A stretch of 60,694 nt of DNA from positions 1 through 60,694 of the forward strand of contig NZ_WVZN01000048.1 in the NCBI RefSeq assembly GCF_011772445.1. Direction: 5' to 3'. Below, one piece after another: positions 1 to 8,736 of the stretch. Source of the stretch: Hydrogenophaga sp. (GTDB lineage: Bacteria; Pseudomonadota; Gammaproteobacteria; Burkholderiales; Burkholderiaceae_C). The notes under the pieces were generated by a model. That model saw nothing but the letters and a program-made list of their open reading frames with translations, did no database searches and was not told the origin of the DNA. The translations under genes and the position numbers were made by a program. Within the stretch, counting starts at the first letter, position 1; each line of letters starts with the position of its first letter.

Positions 1-52
1 CCAGCAGCGCGGCCGCCGCCAGCCACCGACCGGAGCGGGGCCACGCGGGCAT
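1..52 (-). CDS. 5' end of a secreted or membrane protein, truncated by the window edge
   Basis: An ATG at base 52 opens a frame reading MPAWPRSGRWLAAAALL before the window ends. A basic stretch followed by an alanine/leucine-rich stretch looks like the start of a signal peptide. It lies 8 bases after the stop of the CsgG-like gene on the same strand, so it is probably the fifth gene of that operon. Nothing can be said about its product. No strong ribosome binding site is visible. Confidence 0.45.
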   Translation of the reverse strand, partial: MPAWPRSGRWLAAAALL

Positions 53-60
53 GGCAGCGC

Positions 61-948
61 TCAGCGCAGGATCATCACCTCGGGCTGCGCCGGGGCCGCG
101 CCGGCGGGCGCGTTCGGTCCACCCGTGGGCGCGGCACCGCGCAGGCGCGGCGCGAGCGCGCGGTCCAGCGAGAGCTGCTCGCCGAGCTGCGCGAACACCT
201 CGGCCGCCAGGCTCTGCGAGGTCTCGCGCATCACCTTGGCGCGGTTGGGCGGCATCACGTCGCCGCGCGCCGACAGCAGCTTGGTGTCGTTGCCCGCGCC
301 CTGGGCCGAGAACGCGGCCTTGATCTCGAGCGTGCGCGTGTCGATCAGCGAGAAGTCGGCCAGCAGGTCCAGGCTGTACTGGTGCGTGGCGCTGCTGGTG
401 CCTTGCAGCGGCGAGAGCTGGTCGCGGAACTCGACGCTGGAGAGCTGGCCGAACAACACGAAGTCGGCGCCCGCGAACTCACCCTTGCGGATGCGCGCGA
501 CGATGTCGTTCACGTCGGGCCGGCGCGCCGGCTTGGCCATCTTGCCGGTCTGCACCTGCTGCAGCGCCCGCTCGGCCGCCGAGGGCTGGGGATCGCCCGC
601 GTCGAAGCCCTTGCCCTGCACCAGGCGGAAGGACGTGCCCTTGAGCAGGGCGCCGCGGATGTCGTTGCTGAAGGCGCGCAGCTCGCGGTGCTCCAGGTAG
701 GAATGCGTGCCGGCCACGTAGGTCATGCTGGCGCTGCCGCTCGCGCTGAGCGAGCTCGGCGTTGCCTTCATGGCGCTCTGCTGGCGGGCCGTGGCGGCCT
801 CGAAGTACTCGGCCACGCGCTCGGTGTAGCCGAGGTCGGTGACGGCGATGCGCGGCGCAGCCTGCGCCCAGGCGGCGCCGGCGAACAGGGAAGCGCAGGC
901 CGCGAGCGTGGCGGCGAAGGCGCGGCGGGAAGGGGTGAAGGGGTTCAT
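61..948 (-). CDS. CsgG/LpoB-like exported protein of unknown role
   Basis: The 295-residue product begins with a signal peptide (basic N-terminus, then an alanine-rich core ending in AAWAQA near residue 30). No lipobox cysteine is seen, so it is probably a soluble periplasmic protein. The mature part starts with IAVTDLGY and later has FVLFGQLSSVEF, the strand-rich pattern of the CsgG/LpoB/GNA1162 superfamily. The last 35 residues are proline/alanine/glycine rich and probably disordered. It is the fourth gene of a run with COG3014, YcfL and LpoB homologues, 13 bases after lpoB, so a role in envelope or peptidoglycan-synthase control is likely. The family call is moderate; the exact role is inference. 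Confidence 0.7.
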   Translation of the reverse strand: MNPFTPSRRAFAATLAACASLFAGAAWAQAAPRIAVTDLGYTERVAEYFEAATARQQSAMKATPSSLSASGSASMTYVAGTHSYLEHRELRAFSNDIRGALLKGTSFRLVQGKGFDAGDPQPSAAERALQQVQTGKMAKPARRPDVNDIVARIRKGEFAGADFVLFGQLSSVEFRDQLSPLQGTSSATHQYSLDLLADFSLIDTRTLEIKAAFSAQGAGNDTKLLSARGDVMPPNRAKVMRETSQSLAAEVFAQLGEQLSLDRALAPRLRGAAPTGGPNAPAGAAPAQPEVMILR

Positions 949-961
949 CGCGTGCCTCCGA

Positions 962-1558
962 TCAGCGCTTGCTGGTCTTGCGGATTTCCTTCTCGTCCGC
1001 CCATTCGAGCGTGCCCTCTTCGTTGTCGAACAGGTTCAGCGTGAACTTGTAGAACACGTCCTTGGTGGTGTTGTTCTGCTTCACGATGCTGGTCAGCTCG
1101 CCCTCGAAGCGGTACTTGGCCGCAGTCATCTTGCCCAGCTTGGCAGTGCTGTTGCCCTTGTAGAGGCCGCTCTGGTTCTGGCGGTTGAGCTCGTCGACCT
1201 GGTTCTGCATCTCGTTGATGTTGGCCACGAAGCGCACCTTGCCCGACTTGGTCAGCGCGGTGCGGATCGAGTTCATCACGTTGGTGGTGTCGACGTACTC
1301 GCTGGTCTTGTTGCGCACGGTGGCGATGGTCACCGTGGGGCGGCCCTGCAGCACCTCGGTCTCGAGCAGGCTGCCAACCATGGCCTCGGCGATCAGCTGC
1401 AGGTCACTGGAGCCGAACTCGTTGGTCACGAGTTCGACGGCCTTGGCGTCGCCGTAGTTGACCTGGCGGTCGAAGCGCACCACGGGCTGGCTGCGCTTGG
1501 TGGCGCAGCCAGCGAGCACGCCGACCAGCACCAGGGCGAGAAGGATTCGGGTTTTCAT
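962..1558 (-). CDS. lpoB: LpoB-like penicillin-binding protein activator lipoprotein
   Basis: The 198-residue product has a lipoprotein signal peptide with lipobox LAGC at about residues 15-18, so it should be anchored in the outer membrane. The rest matches the LpoB family: VNYGDAKAVELVTNEF, then LLETEVLQGRPTVTIATVRN, a pattern in which the domain assembles conserved strands, and a C-terminal segment ending NEEGTLEWADEKEIRK. In enterobacteria LpoB reaches through the peptidoglycan to stimulate PBP1b; that role is carried over here from the family. As in E. coli, a ycfL homologue lies directly upstream (30 bases). Length is typical for LpoB. Confidence 0.85.
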   Translation of the reverse strand: MKTRILLALVLVGVLAGCATKRSQPVVRFDRQVNYGDAKAVELVTNEFGSSDLQLIAEAMVGSLLETEVLQGRPTVTIATVRNKTSEYVDTTNVMNSIRTALTKSGKVRFVANINEMQNQVDELNRQNQSGLYKGNSTAKLGKMTAAKYRFEGELTSIVKQNNTTKDVFYKFTLNLFDNEEGTLEWADEKEIRKTSKR

Positions 1559-1588
1559 GATGGGGTCTTGCCTTGGACGTGAAGGGGC

Positions 1589-1990
1589 TCAGGGAGCCTC
1601 GAAGCTCAGCTCGAGGCGGAAGTCGGCGACGCTCAGGTGCGGGGCTGTGCCCTTGAGCGTCTGCTGGGCCTTGGCGAACAGGTTCAGCTGCTTCCAGGCG
1701 TCGCCGTCGCCGACCTGGTTGCCGGCCTGGTCGAGCCAGCGGTAGCGGTAGTACAGGGTCTGGTCCTTCTCGCCGCCGTTGCGCAGGTCCGACTGCACCG
1801 AGAGGAAGCCGCCACGGCGCGCCACGCGGATCTCCGGCACGGCCATGTCGGGCGCTTCGCCGCGCCAGGCCAGCTTGGCGGCCACGGCGGGCGAGATGGA
1901 AGGCGGCACGGCGTCGGCGAAGGCCGGCGCCGCCAGCAGGCAGGCGCCGCTCAGCCACACGGTGGCGCAGACGCTGAGGATGCGGTTCAT
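1589..1990 (-). CDS. YcfL-family (DUF1425) periplasmic protein
   Basis: The 133-residue protein has a signal peptide ending near AFADA (about residue 26), with no convincing lipobox. The mature domain contains EIRVARRGGFLSVQSDLRN and YRYRWLDQAGNQVG, the small beta-sandwich pattern of YcfL. The function of YcfL is not established; it occurs beside lpoB in many proteobacteria. The start at 1990 was chosen because an open frame continuing upstream to 2338 runs into the coding region of the COG3014 gene, whereas 1990 gives a clean signal peptide. It lies 23 bases after the COG3014 gene and 30 before lpoB, which suggests one transcript. Confidence 0.8.
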   Translation of the reverse strand: MNRILSVCATVWLSGACLLAAPAFADAVPPSISPAVAAKLAWRGEAPDMAVPEIRVARRGGFLSVQSDLRNGGEKDQTLYYRYRWLDQAGNQVGDGDAWKQLNLFAKAQQTLKGTAPHLSVADFRLELSFEAP

Positions 1991-2013
1991 GGTCGGGTGT
2001 TCCTTCAAAGCGT

Positions 2014-3522
2014 TCACAGGGCGGCCGCCGCTTTGGCCACCGCGGGCTTGGCCGGGGGGTTGGCGCGGGCCTTGCGGGCCGCGTGTTTGGCTGCGGGTTT
2101 GGCGGCCGGCTTGGCGGGCTCCACGGCGGGCAAGGCCACCGCTTCCGTCAGCGGCAGATCGCCGAAGCGACCCACGGCGCCCGCCAGCGGGCGGCCGTCG
2201 TACAGGCGCAGCGGCACCACCGCGTACTGGCCGTCCACACGAGCCTTGCCGAAGCTCACGCCGTGCAACACGATCTCGTGCTCGCCGGGCGGCAGGTGCG
2301 CGCGGGCGATGTACACGCGCCCAGGCAGCATGCGCCACATGCGGTCGTCGGCCTGCTCGGTGGCGGCCGAGGCCACGATGCCGATCAGCCCGCCCAGCAG
2401 GCCGCCCTGCTTCTGCAGCTGGTCCTGCATCACGCCCTTGGCGATGGCGCGCGAGAAGCCGCGCATCACCATGCCGGGCATCTCATCGCGCAGCGCGCGG
2501 CGCGCCATCACGTTGAGGTCCACCACCTTGCTCAGGGGCAGCGCGCGTTCGCCCACCTGCAGGGTTTCCAGCAGGGCGTCGCGCGAGGGGTCGATCACCG
2601 GATAGGAAATGCTCACCGTGCGAATGCTGGTGCCCACCGGCACCGGCAGGGTGAAGGCCCTGGGCACGCGCGCGGGAGCCACGCCGGCCTCGACCACGAA
2701 CAGCACGTCGGTCATGCGCTGCTTGCGCTTCCAGGTGAAACCGGTGCGCTCGTCCAGGCCGCGCAGCCCCTCCTCGAGCGCGGGAGCGCCTGGGCGCAGC
2801 TCGATGGCCTTGCGGTAACCCGGCGCGGCCAGGCCCGGTTCGTTGAGCGATTCGTAGACGAAGCCGGCGAGGTAGTGGCTGAGCGCGTTCTGGTAGCCGT
2901 TCTGCAGCGCCAGCACCTCGGGGTCGTCCAGCAGCTCGACCGGGTAGCCGTTGATCTCGCGGCCCTGGGCCTGCACGCCACGGCCCTTGGCCTCTTCGAC
3001 CGTGCTCTGGGTTTCCTTGCTGCGGAACTCGGCGATCACGGCCTCGCGCTCGTGCGTGCGCTTGATGTCCACGCGCGCCTCGTCGATGCGGCCCTGGCCC
3101 AGGCGGTTGAGGGCGATGCGGGTGGTGAGCCAGACCTTCTCGTAGTCCTGGCCCTCGTAGACCTTGAGGCGCTCGCTGACCAGCGCCGCGCCCACCTGGC
3201 CCATGAGCTTGTCGGGGTTGGTCTTGGCGGCCTCTTCCCACTCCCGGACCTTGGCGTCGGCGGCCATGAAGGCCTCGGTGCTTTGTTCGATCTGGCCGTC
3301 CAGGCGCAGCAGCTCGCCCTTCTCCAGGTTGTAGAGCAGCGCCTGGCGGGCCTCGGGCGAGGCGTGGCGCTCGTCCAGGCGCGTCAGCGCCGTCTTGAAA
3401 TCCCCCTGTTGTCCGGCCGCCTGCATCTGGGAAGCGGTCTCGTGGTGGCTTTGCATGCCGGCGCAACCCGCCAGCCACAGCGTGGCCAGGACGGCCAGCC
3501 ATGTCACCCTTCTTGCTTTCAT
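2014..3522 (-). CDS. COG3014-family lipoprotein, first gene of the Lpo cluster
   Basis: The 502-residue protein starts MKARRVTWLAVLATLWLAG and continues with a cysteine, giving lipobox LAGC near residues 17-20. The body is helical with TPR-like spacing (for example around GFVYESLNEPGLAAPGYRKA), followed by a beta-rich half. The last 35 residues are alanine/lysine/proline repeats that may bind the cell wall or be disordered. COG3014 proteins are known mainly from their place beside ycfL and lpoB; their role is unknown. The start at 3522 follows a good ribosome binding site (GGAGGAG); a longer frame to 3726 lacks a signal peptide. This is the promoter-proximal gene. The 253 bases upstream (3523-3775) contain no gene that can be supported. 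Confidence 0.8.
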   Translation of the reverse strand: MKARRVTWLAVLATLWLAGCAGMQSHHETASQMQAAGQQGDFKTALTRLDERHASPEARQALLYNLEKGELLRLDGQIEQSTEAFMAADAKVREWEEAAKTNPDKLMGQVGAALVSERLKVYEGQDYEKVWLTTRIALNRLGQGRIDEARVDIKRTHEREAVIAEFRSKETQSTVEEAKGRGVQAQGREINGYPVELLDDPEVLALQNGYQNALSHYLAGFVYESLNEPGLAAPGYRKAIELRPGAPALEEGLRGLDERTGFTWKRKQRMTDVLFVVEAGVAPARVPRAFTLPVPVGTSIRTVSISYPVIDPSRDALLETLQVGERALPLSKVVDLNVMARRALRDEMPGMVMRGFSRAIAKGVMQDQLQKQGGLLGGLIGIVASAATEQADDRMWRMLPGRVYIARAHLPPGEHEIVLHGVSFGKARVDGQYAVVPLRLYDGRPLAGAVGRFGDLPLTEAVALPAVEPAKPAAKPAAKHAARKARANPPAKPAVAKAAAAL

Positions 3523-3775
3523 CTCACTCCTCCGGTTGAGTTGGTTTTTGGGCCCACCCGATCTCGGCAGATGTGAACAAAAGTTAAGAACCCGGCCCCG
3601 CGGGCCTGTGTGAAAGTGCACGCGGTTCCCGCCGTGCGGCGGTTTCAGCGCCCCGCGCGGGCGCGCTGCGCGGGCGCGCCGCGGCGCGGCGGTGTCGGGC
3701 GTGGGCTTCGAGGACCACAGGCGCATCGTCGGCGTCTCGCGCTGGGCGGCGCTGGAAAGCTGCTACGGCGGCTGA

Positions 3776-4726
3776 TCAGCCCGAGGCCAGCCGCGCACGC
3801 ACCTCGTCCGCGCGCGGGATCGGCGCCACCGCGCCATAGCCCTGCGTGGACAGCGCGGCCACCGCCGCGGCGTAACGCCCCGCGTCCAGCAGGCTGTCGC
3901 CGGCCAGGCGGCGCGTGACGAAGGCGCCGCCGAAGGCGTCGCCCGCGCCGGTGGCGTCCACCGGCTGGCAGGGGAAGGGGTCGATGCGGTGGCGCCCGTT
4001 CGCGTCCGCCACCAGCGCGCCCTTCTCGCCCAGCTTGAGCGCCACCTGCTTCGCTCCCAGGCGCAGGCAGTGGTCCACCAGCGCGTCGGGGTCGGTGAGG
4101 CCGAAGATGGCCACCACGTCGTCGTAACTGGGCAGGCAGATGTCGCAGCGGGCGATGACGTCGCTCATCACGGCGCGCGCGCGGTCCACGGGCCACAGCT
4201 TCAGGCGCAGGTTGGTGTCGAAGGACACCAGCGTGCCGGCCTCGCGCGCGATGGCCATGGCCGCGTAGGCGGTGTCGCAGGCCGTGGGCGAGATGGCGAG
4301 CGAGATGCCCGAGAGGTGCAGCACCCTGGCCGCCGCGATGCGCTCGCGCGGCAGCTGCGCCGCCGTGTAGCGGCTGGCGGCCGAGCCGGTGCGGAAGAAG
4401 CTGAAGTGGTGGCCGCGCTCGTCGTGCGTGACGAAGTAGATGGCGGTGAATGCCGCGGCGTCGGCGAGCACGCTCGCGTGGTCCACGCCCTCCTCGTCCC
4501 ACAGGCGGCGCAGCATCGCGCCGTAGGGATCGTCGCCCAGCGCGCCCAGGTAGCCCACGCGCGCGCCCTGGCGCGCGGCGGCCACCGCGAAGTTGGACGT
4601 GTCACCGCCGAAGCCCTGCAGGTACAGGCGGCCGTTGCCCTCGCCGGTCTGGTTGAACTCGACCATGGCCTCGCCGAGGGCGAGGATGTCGAGTGCGTCT
4701 TCCGCCACCACTGCTCCTTCCACCAT
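3776..4726 (-). CDS. kdgK: PfkB-family sugar kinase, probably 2-keto-3-deoxygluconate kinase
   Basis: The 316-residue protein has both PfkB signatures: the N-terminal FGGDTSNFAVAAARQG motif and the C-terminal DATGAGDAFGG motif (about residues 257-267) with the catalytic aspartate. LGEAMVEFN near the start and the FFRTGSAAS segment fit 2-dehydro-3-deoxygluconokinases, which phosphorylate KDG (or the galactonate epimer) at O6 with ATP. It starts one base after the stop of the RraA-family gene, so translation is probably coupled. It is the last gene of the TRAP operon. No KDPG aldolase gene follows, so the product must be cleaved by a protein encoded elsewhere or by the RraA homologue. Substrate is inferred. 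Confidence 0.8.
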   Translation of the reverse strand: MVEGAVVAEDALDILALGEAMVEFNQTGEGNGRLYLQGFGGDTSNFAVAAARQGARVGYLGALGDDPYGAMLRRLWDEEGVDHASVLADAAAFTAIYFVTHDERGHHFSFFRTGSAASRYTAAQLPRERIAAARVLHLSGISLAISPTACDTAYAAMAIAREAGTLVSFDTNLRLKLWPVDRARAVMSDVIARCDICLPSYDDVVAIFGLTDPDALVDHCLRLGAKQVALKLGEKGALVADANGRHRIDPFPCQPVDATGAGDAFGGAFVTRRLAGDSLLDAGRYAAAVAALSTQGYGAVAPIPRADEVRARLASG

Positions 4727-4727
4727 C

Positions 4728-5375
4728 TCAGATGCGGCCGTACTTGGCCAAGCCCTTGCGCAGCGACTTCTCCGCGATGATGAGCTTGGCCTGCTCCAGT
4801 TCGCGCTCGTCGATCTCCTTCGCCATCTTCAGCACCTCGTCGGCCTGGGCGCGCGGCACCACCACCACGCCGTCCACGTCGCCCACCACGATGTCGCCGG
4901 GGTGGACCATGATGTCGCCCACGCGCACCGGCACCTGGGAGGCAACGGTGCGGTAGCGGCCCAGCGTGGTGCCGGGGCTCACGTCGCGCGCGTAGACCGG
5001 GAAGCCGTAGTCGCGGCGGATCTCGGTGAGGTCGCGCACACCACCGTCCAGCACGGCGCCCGCGTGGCCGTTGGCCACGGCGCCGGCCGTCATCAGGCCG
5101 CCCCACACCGCCACGTCGGGCTCGCCGCCTTCGATGCTGATGACGATGACGCTGCCCGCCGGGGCCTCGTCGATCAGGTCCAGCGCAAGCTGCGGCGGCA
5201 CGAACTCGTCGGTGGCCGCTTCCAGCACGGTGGCGGCCGGGCCGCAGATGCGCTTGTCGTTGATGCGCGGCTTGATGCAGGCGGCCATGTAGCCGCGCTT
5301 GCCGCAGACCTTGTCCACCGCGTCGGCCACGGAGGCCACGGCCACTTGATTGAATCCGTCGATCAGTTCTTTCAT
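4728..5375 (-). CDS. RraA/HMG-aldolase family protein
   Basis: The 215-residue protein matches the RraA/4-hydroxy-4-methyl-2-oxoglutarate aldolase family (once misnamed demethylmenaquinone methyltransferase). It shows the conserved GGLMTAGAVANGHAGAVLDG and GGVRD stretches that form the pyruvate/metal site, and VHPGDIVVGDVDGVVVVP. In catabolic operons such proteins are class II aldolases or decarboxylases releasing pyruvate; the stand-alone RraA that inhibits RNase E has the same fold. Here, between a hydroxyacid dehydrogenase and a KDG-type kinase, an enzymatic role on a 2-keto acid is more likely. That is inference from context. Confidence 0.8.
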   Translation of the reverse strand: MKELIDGFNQVAVASVADAVDKVCGKRGYMAACIKPRINDKRICGPAATVLEAATDEFVPPQLALDLIDEAPAGSVIVISIEGGEPDVAVWGGLMTAGAVANGHAGAVLDGGVRDLTEIRRDYGFPVYARDVSPGTTLGRYRTVASQVPVRVGDIMVHPGDIVVGDVDGVVVVPRAQADEVLKMAKEIDERELEQAKLIIAEKSLRKGLAKYGRI

Positions 5376-5427
5376 GTCCTGCTTTCTTGAAATCGGGAGG
5401 GGGTGCTGGGTGGTGTGTCGAGTGGCC

Positions 5428-6405
5428 TCACCACCGGTTGAGCCAGTTCAATGGGGCCTCGCCGCGCAGCACGCGCGCGGCTTCTTCGGCCGTCTTGCGC
5501 TGCAGGTCGCGCATGGCTTCCTCGCTGTACCAGCCCATGTGGTTGCTCACGACCACGTTGTCCAGGCTGAAGAGCTTGTGGATGCCGGGCGGCTCCTGCT
5601 CGAAGACGTCCAGGCCCGCGCCAAGAATGCGGCGCGCGGCCAGGGCCTCGTAGAGCGCGTCGGTGTGCACCAGGCCGCCGCGCGCCGTGTTCACCAGAAT
5701 GGCCGTGGCTTTCATGCGCGCGATGCGCTCGGCGTTGATGAGGTGGCGCGTCTGCTCGTTGAAGGGGGCGTGCAGCGAGATCACGTCGGACTCGGCGCAC
5801 AGGGTGTCGATGTCGGCGCGCTCCACGCCCTCGGGCAGCTCGGCGCGCGGGTCGTTCACCAGCACGCGGCCGAAGCCGAAGCCGGCGAACTTCTCCAGCG
5901 TCATGCGCGCGATGCGCCCGAAGCCCACCAGGCCCAGGGTGCGCCCGCGCAGGCGGAACATGGGCTGCAACACGCCGGTGGACCAGCGGCCCTCGCGCAC
6001 CTCGCGGTCGTGCAGCCACAGGCGGCGCGAGACGGCCAGCGCCAGCGCCACGGCCTGCGAGCTCACCTCGTCGGTGCCGTAGTCGGGCACGTTGGCCACC
6101 ATGATGCGGCGCTCGCTGGCCGCCACCTGGTCGATGTTGTCCACACCGATGCCGTAGCGGACGATGGCCTTGCAGCGCGACAGGCCTTCGATCACCTCGC
6201 GCGGCAGGGGCGATTCGCGCACCAGCACCACGTCGGCTTCGCGCGCGGCCTCCAGCGCGCGTTTCGGGTCGCGTTTGCAGGGGCGCAACGCGAAGCGCGC
6301 GCCCGCGGCGGCCAGCACCGCCTCTTCCTGGTCGTAGCTCGCGTAGCCGTCGTCGAGCGCGACGACGAGCCGCGTGAGCCCGCCTCCCTGTGTCGGGTCG
6401 CTCAC
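5428..6405 (-). CDS. D-isomer-specific 2-hydroxyacid dehydrogenase
   Basis: The 325-residue protein has the NAD-binding motif GLVGFGRIA (about 158-166) and the catalytic triad of the family: Arg242 in NTARGG, Glu271 in FEQEPP and His289 in SNHMGW. The last is the C-terminal domain histidine. It would interconvert a 2-keto acid and a D-2-hydroxyacid with NAD(P)H. The start is taken as GTG at 6405, which overlaps the dctP stop by four bases (GTGA), a usual coupling arrangement. A frame open further upstream overlaps dctP and is a shadow. Substrate is unknown; the neighbours suggest a sugar-acid-derived compound. Confidence 0.85.
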   Translation of the reverse strand: MSDPTQGGGLTRLVVALDDGYASYDQEEAVLAAAGARFALRPCKRDPKRALEAAREADVVLVRESPLPREVIEGLSRCKAIVRYGIGVDNIDQVAASERRIMVANVPDYGTDEVSSQAVALALAVSRRLWLHDREVREGRWSTGVLQPMFRLRGRTLGLVGFGRIARMTLEKFAGFGFGRVLVNDPRAELPEGVERADIDTLCAESDVISLHAPFNEQTRHLINAERIARMKATAILVNTARGGLVHTDALYEALAARRILGAGLDVFEQEPPGIHKLFSLDNVVVSNHMGWYSEEAMRDLQRKTAEEAARVLRGEAPLNWLNRW

Positions 6406-7406
6406 TTGCGGGTCGCCTCCACGGCCTTGAACAGCGCGTCCACGTAGTTCTTGCCGATCTCGCTTTCGGCCCACTGGCGAACCGGCGGCTGGGCCAGCTT
6501 GCGGAACTCGGCGATCTGCGCGGCGGTGGGCTCGTACACCTGCATGCCCACGCCCTCGAGGATCTTCTTCGCGTTCTTGTCCTGCTCGGCCGTCATCTTG
6601 CGGTGGATGGCCATGGCCTTCTGCACGCCCTCGTTCACGGCCTTCTTCTCCACGTCGGTGAGCCGGGTGTAGAAGCGGTCGCTCACGAGGTAGCCGTGCA
6701 CGGACCACACGTGACCGTCGAGCGTGGCGTACTTCTGGTGCTGGTACAGGCTGGCGGCCAGGATGTTGGTGACGCCGTTCTCCTGGCCGTCCACCACCTT
6801 CTGCTGCAGCGCGGTGGGCAGTTCGCCCCAGGGAATGGCCGAAGCGGATGCGCCCAGCGATTCGACCAGCGCCTTGAACACCGGCGAGGGCTGGATGCGG
6901 ATCTTCATGCCCTTCATGTCGGCCGGCGTCTGGATGGGGCGCAGACTGTTGGTGAAGTGGCGCACACCGTTGTCGGCGAAGCCCAGGGCGCGGATGCCGG
7001 TCTTCTTGATCATGTCGTCCGAGAAGCCCTTGAGCCACTCGGAGTCGTACACGCGCCAGGCGTGCTCGTGGTTGTCATACAGGAAAGGAATGCCGAGCAC
7101 GCCGATGGGCTTGTGCACGGTGCCGATGGCGCCGTCGTGGGCCACGGCCATCTCCAGCGTGCCCAGGCGCAGGGCCTCCATGGTGGGCTGGTCCTTGCCG
7201 AACTGGCCGGCGGGGAAGATCTCGACCTTGATGGAGCCGTTGGTGGCCTTCTCCACGTGCTCCTTGAAGGCGAGCGCGGCCACGTGCTTGGGCTGGTCGT
7301 CCTTGGCGGGCTGGAAGTGCGCGTACTTCAGCGTCTTCTGCGCCTGCGCGGCAAAGGGCAGCGCGAGGGCCAGGCCCATCACGGCGGCGAGGGTCTTGAA
7401 CTTCAT
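6402..7406 (-). CDS. dctP: TRAP transporter substrate-binding protein DctP
   Basis: The 334-residue periplasmic receptor has a cleavable signal peptide (ending PFAAQAQ near residue 23) and the DctP fold landmarks YAHFQPAKDDQPKH at the start of the mature protein and DLKG-like DMKGMKIRIQPSP in the middle, where the conserved arginine binds the substrate carboxylate. It delivers an organic acid to DctQM. Unlike the other DctP genes in this window, it has its own membrane subunits directly upstream. The gap to dctM is 40 bases; it overlaps the dehydrogenase gene by four. The ligand is probably a sugar acid, judged from the enzymes that follow. Confidence 0.9.
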   Translation of the reverse strand: MKFKTLAAVMGLALALPFAAQAQKTLKYAHFQPAKDDQPKHVAALAFKEHVEKATNGSIKVEIFPAGQFGKDQPTMEALRLGTLEMAVAHDGAIGTVHKPIGVLGIPFLYDNHEHAWRVYDSEWLKGFSDDMIKKTGIRALGFADNGVRHFTNSLRPIQTPADMKGMKIRIQPSPVFKALVESLGASASAIPWGELPTALQQKVVDGQENGVTNILAASLYQHQKYATLDGHVWSVHGYLVSDRFYTRLTDVEKKAVNEGVQKAMAIHRKMTAEQDKNAKKILEGVGMQVYEPTAAQIAEFRKLAQPPVRQWAESEIGKNYVDALFKAVEATRK

Positions 7407-7446
7407 GGCGGGTGTCTCCTTGTGGTTGGGGAAGGGGCAGAACCAC

Positions 7447-8736
7447 TCAGCGCGCGTAGCCGAACAGGCCGGGCACGAAGGTGCTGAGCGAGGGAATGAA
7501 CACGACGGCCAGCAGCACCACCAGCAGGGCGCCCAGCAGCGGCAGGATGGCGCGCGTGAGTTCTTCCAGGCGCAGGCGCGCCACCGAACTCATCACGAAC
7601 AGCACCCCGCCCACCGGTGGCGTGGCCAGGCCGATGGTGAGGTTGAGCACGATGGCCATGGCGAAGTGCAGGGGGTGGATGCCGAACTGGTCCGACAGCG
7701 GCGCCAGCACCGGCACCAGGATGATCACGGCCGGCAGCGTGTCGATGAACAGGCCACAGACCAGCACGAAGACCATCACGATCAGCATGATGGTCACGGG
7801 GTCGGTCGTCATGCCGCCGATGGCCGCGCCGATGGTCTGCGGGATCTGCAGCAGCGTGAGCAGCCAGGCGAACAGCGAGGCCATGGACACGATGATGAGC
7901 GCCGCCGAGGTGACCAGGCCGCTCTGCAGCAGCACCCGGCAGATGAGGCGCGCGTTGAGCGTGCGCGTGACGAACAGGCCGATGAACAGCGCGTAGAACA
8001 CCGCCACGGCCGAGGCCTCGGTGGGCGTGAACAGGCCGGTGAGGATGCCCGCGATGATGATGGCCGGCATCAGCAGCACGGGCGTGGCCTTCCACAGCGC
8101 GAGCAGGCGCACGCCCCACGACGGCGCCGTGCCCACGGTGCCGTAGCCGCGCTTGAGCGACAGGTAGTGGTTCATGGCCATCAGCGCCAGGCCCATGAGC
8201 AGGCCCGGCACCACGCCGGCCAGGAACAGGCCGGCCACCGTGACGCGGCTGTCGGTGAGCGCGTAGATCACCATCACGATGGAGGGCGGGATGATGGGCC
8301 CGATGACCGAGGTGGCGGCCGACAGCGCGGCCGAGTAGGCCTTGTCGTAGCCGCTGCGCGCCATCATTCGGGTCTCGATGGCGCCGGGGCCGGCCGCGTC
8401 GGCCAGGGCCGAGCCGCTGATGCCCGCGAACATGACCGAGGTGACCACGTTGACGTGGCCCATGCCGCCGCGCACATGGCCCACCATGGCGCCCGCGAAA
8501 CGCAGCAACGCGGTGGTGATGCCGCTGGCCGTCATGAGGTCGGCCGCGAGGATGAAGAAAGGCACGGCCATCAGCGGGAAGCTGTTGATGCCGTCGAAGA
8601 AGCGCTGCGGCACCGACAGCAGCGAGAGGTTGCCGTCGATGGCCAGGGCCAGCAGGCCCGCGCCGCCCATGGCCAGGGCGATGGGCACGCCGACGGCGAG
8701 GCCGACGACGAAGACGATGAAGAGAACCGCGCTCAT
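7447..8736 (-). CDS. dctM: TRAP transporter large permease DctM
   Basis: The 429-residue protein is hydrophobic throughout, with about 12 predicted membrane segments, and matches DctM in length and sequence, for example MAVPFFILAADLMTASGI and the proline-rich IGPIIPPSIVMVIYAL loop. It forms the sodium-driven transport channel in the inner membrane together with DctQ. The start codon overlaps the dctQ stop by four bases (ATGA), so the two are translationally coupled. It is the only DctM in this window, although three other DctP receptors are present. Confidence 0.92.
   Translation of the reverse strand: MSAVLFIVFVVGLAVGVPIALAMGGAGLLALAIDGNLSLLSVPQRFFDGINSFPLMAVPFFILAADLMTASGITTALLRFAGAMVGHVRGGMGHVNVVTSVMFAGISGSALADAAGPGAIETRMMARSGYDKAYSAALSAATSVIGPIIPPSIVMVIYALTDSRVTVAGLFLAGVVPGLLMGLALMAMNHYLSLKRGYGTVGTAPSWGVRLLALWKATPVLLMPAIIIAGILTGLFTPTEASAVAVFYALFIGLFVTRTLNARLICRVLLQSGLVTSAALIIVSMASLFAWLLTLLQIPQTIGAAIGGMTTDPVTIMLIVMVFVLVCGLFIDTLPAVIILVPVLAPLSDQFGIHPLHFAMAIVLNLTIGLATPPVGGVLFVMSSVARLRLEELTRAILPLLGALLVVLLAVVFIPSLSTFVPGLFGYAR

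Noticed and set aside
3523..3775. Possible gene between the Lpo cluster and the kinase
   Set aside because: Frames here are short, arginine/proline-rich and lack ribosome binding sites; no support for a product.
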